Shown piece after piece: positions 32,435 to 38,931 of a DNA stretch of 38,931 nucleotides (position 1 is the stretch's first letter; each line of letters starts with the position of its first letter). The translations under genes and the position numbers were made by a program. The notes beneath the pieces are model-generated. The model ran no database searches and was not told where the DNA came from. It was given only the letters and a program-made list of their open reading frames with translations. Source of the DNA: Spirogloea muscicola (lineage: Eukaryota > Streptophyta > Zygnematophyceae > Spirogloeales > Spirogloeaceae); assembly GCA_009602725.1 (NCBI GenBank), contig WELB01000108.1:189744-228674 (forward strand), read 5' to 3'.

Positions 32435-32640
32435 CTTCGGCCTGGCTGTTCACAGCCCTTGCCCCTTTATAGAGAGCCACTTTCCTCTGTCCTCAGGGGA
32501 GCCCCGTTTCCTTCCTTTCTAAGCGCTTACCTTTCCTTCCTCGCCTTTCTGGCCTCTTCAGCCTTACTTCTCTCTTTTCCTGGGCTTGCCACTCACAGCC
32601 GCCGCCCTTTACTGGAAGAGTCATTGTTCTGTCTCCCTTC
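32435..32640 (+). repeat. Two class II hairpin tails in tandem
   Basis: GGCTGTTCACAGCC (stem GGCTG/CAGCC) with CTTGCCCCTTTATAGAGAGC and CACTTTCCTC downstream, then about 140 bp later GGGCTTGCCACTCACAGCC with CGCCCTTTACTGGAAGAG downstream. Both follow the class II order seen at 12600, 17037 and 26960. Confidence 0.55.
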
Positions 32641-33543
32641 TTTGGGGCAGCTTGGGACCTACTGGCATTCGGCAGGCCTTAACAGGTGTGCAGACCATCC
32701 TCTTCAGAATGATAATGTCCTGCTCTCAGTCATTCTTACTGGACTTGGTGGCTTGCAGCTGCTTGCGCAGCAAGCAGTGGCCCGTCGTTAGGTGTAGCAA
32801 AGAGAGCAGCTACACTTTGAAGGCTTCTTGGCTGCATGTTGTGCAGGTTCAGATATGTCCTATTAGACTGCGGGCTCACTGTTGAGATGTATTGAATGTG
32901 CCTCTCATATTTTGGTGCACCCATCCCAGGCGTTTAAAGCATCGTCTGCAGCATAGCTTGTGCTTGAGCAGTGAACTGGCTTGACTTGGCCTTGCTCCTG
33001 CTCCCTGCCCACAGTGCCTTCTTCTCCCCACCTAAATCCACGGCGCGTACCACGCACTCTGGGCTTCTTCTTCTCCGGGCGGCTTGCTCAGGGCGGGGTG
33101 GTGATAGTGGCTGGCAGCGGCTCCAAGCTGCTCCCGGCGGTGGCGGTCCAGCGCCGCCAGCCCCAGCGCCGGGCCGCGCCACCCATACAGCACTGCTGGC
33201 CCCGAGTCCTAGTGTAGCTCCTGGCAGCCTGGTCAGCCCATGGCCTCCGTCGCCGGACACGCAGGCTAGCCCACAAGCGCCATGCAGTCCTCCTGCAGTA
33301 ATGGAGGATGCCCAGGAGCTCTGCGCCCCGGAAGCCCCTCGATTGAGATAGAGACGTGGAGGAGAGGGCGGAGCCCGGCACGTCCCTCGAAGCCCAAGAG
33401 CAGCAGAGGGAAGAAGCAAGGTGCGGCAATGCTCTGCTTGTGAGAGCCGCTTCAGAGGGCCGTGTATTTGGTAAGGTGGACATTGCCAGCAGACAAAGCA
33501 GAGAGTGGGGGAGAGGCCGTCAGAGCAAAGGACGAGGAGTACA
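32641..33543. other. Upstream region of VPS9A, no gene recognised
   Basis: The second half is GC-rich and is likely the promoter and leader of the VPS9A gene. 32955-33010 carries a weak repeat B piece (TGAGCAGTGAACTGGCTTGA). Long frames on the minus strand (32934-33683) are low-complexity and overlap the VPS9A first exon. Confidence 0.4.
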
Positions 33544-36500
33544 ATGGACAGCGGTGGGGATGCCTTTGGGCAGTCCACTGCGGCTCTGACATTCCACGAC
33601 TTCCTCGACCGCATGCGCCAGCCTGCTGCTGCAGACCTCGTACGCTCCATCAAGAGGTAAGACCTGGGTTGTGCAGTTGTCACTGCGGATCTGCCGTCGG
33701 CTGCGGCATGCAGGCTACCACCTACACTGCTGCTGCAGTCAAGGTCCTAGCTACTCAAACCACACCAGTCAGCCTCACTTCCCTCAATGATTAACTCCAG
33801 CCACTGCCATATCTCTCACTCCCTCCTCCCGGCCCCCCTCTGGCATCTCCTCTCTCCCCTACCTCTTCTCTTCACCTGCTGCCATCCACTGTGCTGCTTC
33901 TCCTCTGTCACCGCCTCGCTTCCCTCTCTCCCTCCTTCTCAACCCGAGTGCCTCTCCTCCTTTTTGCACCGCCCCCTCTCTCTTACCTTAACCCGCTTCC
34001 TTCCATCTTCCTCTCAAGCAACAACCCCTTGTTCCCCACCCCCGACAAATCAATGAGAGACGCTTCTTGCTCGCCCCCTTGTCCTCAACCTCTCTCCGCA
34101 TCTGACTAAGTGCTTCTAAACAACACAAGTAGCTCTTCGAATTGGCAAGCAGAGTCTCGCAAGAGCAGCTCCTACGCAAGTATGCACGTAGTCAGTTGTC
34201 CTGCAATTTAGACCCCTGTTGACAATAGCATGCCTATTTTGTAGTACCAATTTGCAATCTGGTGGAGCTCACAGTCTAAATCTTTTGCTGCCTGTACAGC
34301 TATATTGTAGCCTTCTTAAGCAGCACACCCAACCCCGAGAAGGACAGCTCGAGTGTCCAAGAGTTTCTCACGTCCACCGAGGCAGTCCTGTGGACACACC
34401 CCTTGTGGTCAGGAGCCTCTCAAGAAGAACTTGACAGTGCTGGCGAGGTTGGCTGTGATCACCACCTTCCTCACTGATGTAGCTCTCAGAAGCATATTCT
34501 TTGTCAGTGAAGACAGCTTGCTACCTTCCTTTTCTGGAATCTAATGAGATATCGAGATAGTGGTCCTTACTTGGGCTCTTACCAAACTGACAGTTGCAAG
34601 GAGCAAGTGTAACCACAGATGACTAGGCAGCATATGGCTGTGACCACTCATAACAATAGGACCTATTGTTCTTCTGCTGTGACACGTATCCGATCCGAAT
34701 AGACACCTCACGGTTGGGATTAATTTTAAAGTAAGCACTAGGAAAGCGATGACTGACAGCCCCTACCTTCCTCTCTCTCTTTGCACATGAATGATGCAGA
34801 GTGCCAAGAAATACCCGTGGTCAAGCACAAATTGCATACACTTTTTGTGATGGTCCGTGTGCAGGGCTTGGAAAAGTACCTGATGACTAAGCTCTTCCAA
34901 CGAGCGTTTGCCCCCACTGGAGAGGATCTGGACACTGACCGGCAGCTGTCAGAGAGGATGGCCGTCCTGCAGCACTTCATCAAACCAGAGCATCTAGACA
35001 TCCCTCCCAATTTCTACAATGAAGCAGCATGGCTGGTGCACAATTCCTCCCCTCCTCATCTTCCTCCCTCCTCTTGACACTCTCGATGTTGGCCCCTCAG
35101 AATGATGGCGATTCCTCAAACAGGTACAGAGGATTGTGTCAGCCAAGCTATCTGTACATGCTATTCTTCCATTGTGCCCCTCGTGACTACAAGGTACTAG
35201 CTGTGCCATACTGATATGTGCAATTCTGAACTCAGTTAGCACAGAAGGAGCTGCAGAAGATCAACATCTACAAGGCTCCCAGGGACAAGCTTGTTTGCAT
35301 TCTCAACTGCTGCCGCGTCATCAACAACCTGCTGCTAAACATGTCAATGGGCTCGGATGGTAACCCTCCTGGAGCTGATGACTTCCTCCCTGTTCTCATC
35401 TTCATTATTATTAAGGTTTGCAGCTTCATACTGGTTGTCTGGTTCAACAGATCATGGTGGTCTGCAAGTTCTGTTACTTGACTAGTTATATTCACTGACT
35501 TGCAGCTTTGCTCTCAGTAGCCAATACCTTGTGTAGCCAAAAGCCTCCGCATGTAGTGACTTTGTGGCATATTGGCACAGCAACCTCTCAAGAGGCCCGT
35601 ACGAGCATGAATGTGATAGCTGCGAGCATGATTTAGTAGGTTTGCTACCAAGGCAGATGGGGGGCTGCATCTCTGTCAAGCCCTGAATGGCCTGCTGTTG
35701 TACACAGGCCAATCCCCCACAGCTTCAATCCAATTTACTATATATCCAGAGATACAGGCACCACTCACGCATGGTGTCAGAGGCCTCGTACTTCTACACC
35801 AACCTGGTGTCAGCTGTTTCATTTGTCATGAACCTGAGTCCCACATCCCTATCTATGGACCCTGGCGAGTATGCACGACTCATGCAAGAAGTAGCACACA
35901 CTCCTTTCTCTCAAGAAACACAGGCCTCTGCCCTCCCTCCTGCTCCAGCACCTCCCACTTGGGTCGCCCCCGAGGCAAGCGGTCAGTCATCGCCTCCTTA
36001 GCAGGGTTGCTTGTTGCTCAAGCCTTGTTACCTCTCTTTTGGGCCCCCTGCATGGTACTCGATCTATGAGCAGGCTGCAAGTCGCTGCTGGAATTCAGCC
36101 ATGCTCGAACACCCATTTCTTTCAATATCCACCTTGAGCTCTTGCGTACTGATTGAAGCTGTAAGTTAGTATCTCTAGCAGCTGAAGCTATCCAGGGCCG
36201 TCCTCCTGCTTTCTCTCCAGATAAGGTTGGACAGCGTACAGCTTCGCCTTTGGGTCCTGCATCTCCCTCCATCAGTGAGCAGGACTTTGCTTCTATGGAG
36301 TCGTCTCTGGAAGGTGCCCTTGGCATTCTCGTTCATATGCTTCCTGCTCAGCTCATCTCAATGCACTGCTCTTGGTTTACCACCAGAGCTTCTTCTTGCA
36401 ACTTTAGACGTGGGCTGCTTGTTACGACCTTGAGACTTTCTTGCAGGAAGGAGGGCAAGCGCAAAGAAGGACATGCAGTCCTCAGGTGAAGTTGATGGCA

Positions 36501-37653
36501 CACTCTTACCAGCCAGAAATTTCTTATCAGTCCTGGCAATGCGTCGTTTGGTCAGCCAAAATTGCTGGATGCGGATACACCATGGAATCCAGGAACAGGT
36601 CTCAGTCTTCCATGGTTTCACATCGTTTGCCTATGTCAAGGATTGTTGCTATTATGGTGTTGCTGGCAGCATGAACCCTGATGCATCTTGTGCTACAGTG
36701 GATGTAGACACGGCGTCAGCTACTGCTTTGCTCCAGGCTGACTCAAGTGGGCAGCTAGCCAGAGATTACCCATTCCTCTTTGCGACCGCCGGCGACCTTC
36801 GTGTAGGCGATGTAACACTGCTTCTTAATGATTATAAGGAGCTTGTGCTGAAGCACGAGAAACTCTGCCACAAGTTCAAGGTGGACTTTCCAGGAACCAA
36901 GAGAAGCGCCAATGTGCAGAGGCATGCCTCCCTGCTTGTTTAGCAAAAATGTCACTGCCAGCTTAATTGATCTTGTGTGGGCATAATTGGCTCACAAGTG
37001 ACTGGCTGTTCCAATGCAGCTATCACAAGCAGGTGGAGAAAGGAGCACTCCCCCTCTTGCAGGCCCTGCCAAAGCCTGGTCCCCACTTACAGAAACTGAC
37101 AGCCAGCAGGCGTTGAGAAGTCCTCCTTTAGAAGTGAGTCTCCGACCTACGACTGTAGTCTGCTGCCCTGTGAGCATTAAGAATGATGCCCCTTTCATGT
37201 GCAAGCACCTTATAGAGAAATATGTCTGGCGTGAGCACTTCGCCTGAGAATTGTAGCTTGACTATGCAGGCCATTTTCGAAGGGCTCCAGATGATACCGC
37301 CACTCCAAGCTGGAGATGGACGTGAGCTTGTGGTCGAGCTTGCTCACAGCAACCTCGCTGATGGTTTGCCACCAACTCAGATCCGCAATGAAGATACTGC
37401 CAGTGAGGCTTTGCAGGCTGGCCCTGCTACCGTGCCCACAGATAGGTCGCCACTTACGCCCCTCATTCCGTCCATTGAGGGAGATGGTTTGGCTGTTGAG
37501 GAGGAACTGAGTGATTCTGCACCTGCTCACGACAGCTCGGCCACAAGCTTCTCTTATCCCGTAGCTGCCAGCCAAGCACCCACCTCTGAGGAAGAGGCTG
37601 GTCAAGACAGTACAAGCACTGTCACAGGCACGTCACAGCCTGCCAGCTCTTGA
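33544..37653 (+). CDS. VPS9A: VPS9A-like RAB5 guanine nucleotide exchange factor
   Basis: Activates RAB5-type GTPases on endosomes. Ten exons: 33544-33656, 34300-34447, 34865-35035, 35236-35415, 35708-35981, 36221-36313, 36447-36485, 36699-36880, 37020-37133, 37270-37653. All phases agree; 565 residues. N-terminal helical part: TFHDFLDRMRQPAAADLV, NPEKDSSSVQEF, THPLWSGASQEELDSAGE. VPS9 domain: GLEKYLMTKLFQRAF, LAQKELQKIN, YKAPRDKLVCILNCC, GADDFLPVLIF, ANPPQLQSNLLYIQRYR and YFYTNLVSAVSF, with the conserved Asp and the Tyr-x2-Thr-Asn motif for exchange. The C-terminal YPFLFATAGDLRVGDVTLLL with NDYKELVL is the plant-specific VPS9A tail domain. Exon 7 is a 39-nt microexon. The last two exons are Ser/Pro/Glu-rich and less certain. 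Confidence 0.92.
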
Positions 37654-38380
37654 CCGTTCGCCTCCAGCTGGAAGTAGAGCTTAAGGACGAGCGCAAGTGG
37701 ACAAGCTTGAAGCAGGTGCTCTGGACAGAACGTAGCATTAGGGGCTGCACTGCCTTGTCGTCTTCGAGTTGTCATTGCTTACTGGCGAGTTGCTGTAAAT
37801 GCTGAGTTATTTAGTCCATTATGTCCTTACAACTGTGCTTTCCATACTGCTTGGTGCTGTGTGCGCTCATTACCATGCCTTGTCTGGTTTCCTGATGACA
37901 TACAACCGATGGCAAGCAGAGAAATGTCTGTGTCAAATGTGGAGCTCTAAAAGCTGCTTTGCGGATGGAGCATTTGTTACCAGAGATCCTGGAGGAATGA
38001 AGTAAAAGATGGGGCCGAGGAAGGGCCCAATTGCTGGCCGGCTTTTGTCGAGCCTGCTTAAAGGAGCGGTGCTTTTGAACGAGCCCAGATGCAATGCAGG
38101 CCACCATAAAAGCTCAGTGTACAGTACATGCGTGCATGATGAAGGACACGTGACCATCTGTTCAAGAGTGTCGTGCTCATCGATCCCACGCCACTCCCCA
38201 TCGGAGCGTTGTCCTGGCGACGGCTTCGGAAAGGGGTCCACTTGCTTCGCTGTCGGGCCGGGAGACGGGCGCCGCGGAGTGCGCGCTTCCAGCCACGGGC
38301 TAGTGGCGCAATGGTCGCCGGCCGGCGGCGGGAGCCGCAAGGGGCCGGCCAGGCGGCCGCGACCGGGGGCCCTTCGCTCC
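37654..38380. other. Unassigned sequence downstream of VPS9A
   Basis: The first part is probably VPS9A 3' untranslated sequence. From about 38200 it becomes GC-rich and runs into a LINE end; the open frame 38009-38413 (+) only gains its DLRLLSRGY end from that insertion. Confidence 0.4.
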
Positions 38381-38382
38381 TC

Positions 38383-38540
38383 TGATCTGCGGCTGCTTAG
38401 CAGGGGTTACTGAGTGTCTCGTAGCAGCTTTGTTTCTGTTACTTAGCGCTTCCCCTGGCCCCCTTCTCGTACTCTGTTCATTCTTTTTCGGGCTGGTTGT
38501 TCCAGCCCCTATTCTCAATGGGCGAGCACTTTCTTCGCTC
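38383..38540 (+). mobile_element. LINE 3' end (last codons plus tail)
   Basis: SDLRLLSRGY, TGA, then the full tail: CTTAGCGCTTCCCCTGGCCC, TGTTCATTCTTTTTC, GGGCTGG (38490-38496), loop TTGTT, CCAGCCC (38502-38508), CAATGGGCGAGCACTTTCTTC without its first base repeated. It is nearly identical to the tails at 6584-6745 and 20755-20935, so these three are young relatives. Confidence 0.85.
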
Positions 38541-38931
38541 CTGGGCCCGGGCCGGACGAGCGAAGCCGCCCGGCGCCTTGTGGCCGGAGCGGTGGGGAAC
38601 GAGCGGGAGCGGGCCGTCGGGAGGCCAGCCCCCCGACGGAGTGGGGCATTCGTCCGGCTTCTTCCTGACGGCGGACTGGCGTGGTCAGGCCCCGTCTTCC
38701 CCATTCACTCCGCGCGCCCCTTCTCTCCGTCTCTCGTCGATCGACGGGGCGGCGCGTTAGCGGCGGGGCGCGCCCGTGGGCGACCACGAGGGCGCCCCCC
38801 AGCCCCCCAAGCGGCACGGCCCCCCCACTAGCCAGCTACGTCTCCAGGCGCCCCCGCCGTCCCGTCTCGCTGGTCAGTGCCACCCCCCCGCCCGCCCCCC
38901 GATGCGCCGCGGCGCGCGGCCGCCCCGCCCG
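38541..38931. other. Very GC-rich end of the window, no gene recognised
   Basis: The open frames here are Arg/Pro/Gly low-complexity products of high GC. A promoter of a gene beyond the edge is possible, but nothing in the sequence shows it. Confidence 0.4.

Noticed and set aside
32934-33683. 249-codon minus-strand frame
   Set aside because: It overlaps the VPS9A first exon and has no recognisable domain.
38009-38413. 134-codon frame ending in DLRLLSRGY as a gene
   Set aside because: Only the last dozen codons are LINE; the rest is a chance extension in GC-rich flank.
1-38931. tRNA, rRNA or CRISPR array
   Set aside because: No GGTTCGANNCC-type B box with a cloverleaf, no rRNA core sequence and no regularly spaced identical repeats were seen by eye; a tRNAscan run was not possible.

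Overview
The window looks like nuclear DNA of a streptophyte: a land plant or a charophyte-type green alga. No lineage can be fixed from the sequence alone. The plant-type families seen are a Tify/PHD/PHD/GNAT chromatin protein of the IDM1 type, a PLATZ protein, a GAMYB-like R2R3-MYB, a class I HD-Zip, a plant-type VPS9A, mitochondrial ATP synthase epsilon and COQ10. Genes are split by short introns, mostly GT-AG, and lie among retrotransposon debris. Two single N bases (22331 and 31984) show that this is a draft assembly. All exon models below come from reading frames, splice-site phase and family motifs by eye.

Layout: 1-5665 (+) holds an open-ended PHD/acetyltransferase gene followed by a PLATZ gene; the two may be one transcript. 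6580-7846 (-) is a 5'-truncated non-LTR retrotransposon (LINE) lying head-on against a complete soluble inorganic pyrophosphatase gene (7935-9179, +). A GAMYB-like gene follows (9902-11078, -). From 11.6 to 14.8 kb are LINE 3' tails and unassigned DNA, then a small VOC/glyoxalase-like gene (14859-16462, -). From 16.8 to 22.2 kb is a repeat-rich block with a frameshifted LINE remnant and nested LINE tails. An HD-Zip I gene (23028-25167, +), more repeats and foldbacks, ATP synthase epsilon with an in-frame TAG (28350-28547, -), COQ10 (29919-31920, -) and VPS9A (33544-37653, +) fill most of the rest. The window ends in another LINE tail and very GC-rich DNA.

The genes do not form a pathway. Four are regulators (PHD/GNAT, PLATZ, MYB, HD-Zip). 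The others are housekeeping: pyrophosphate hydrolysis, mitochondrial ATP synthase and ubiquinone function, and RAB5 activation in endosomal traffic. The most unusual element is a dispersed family of LINE 3' ends built round a short stem-loop (GGGCTGG / CCAGCCC). It occurs at more than a dozen sites, in complete and in hairpin-only forms, sometimes stacked head to tail, with a second, related hairpin class beside it.
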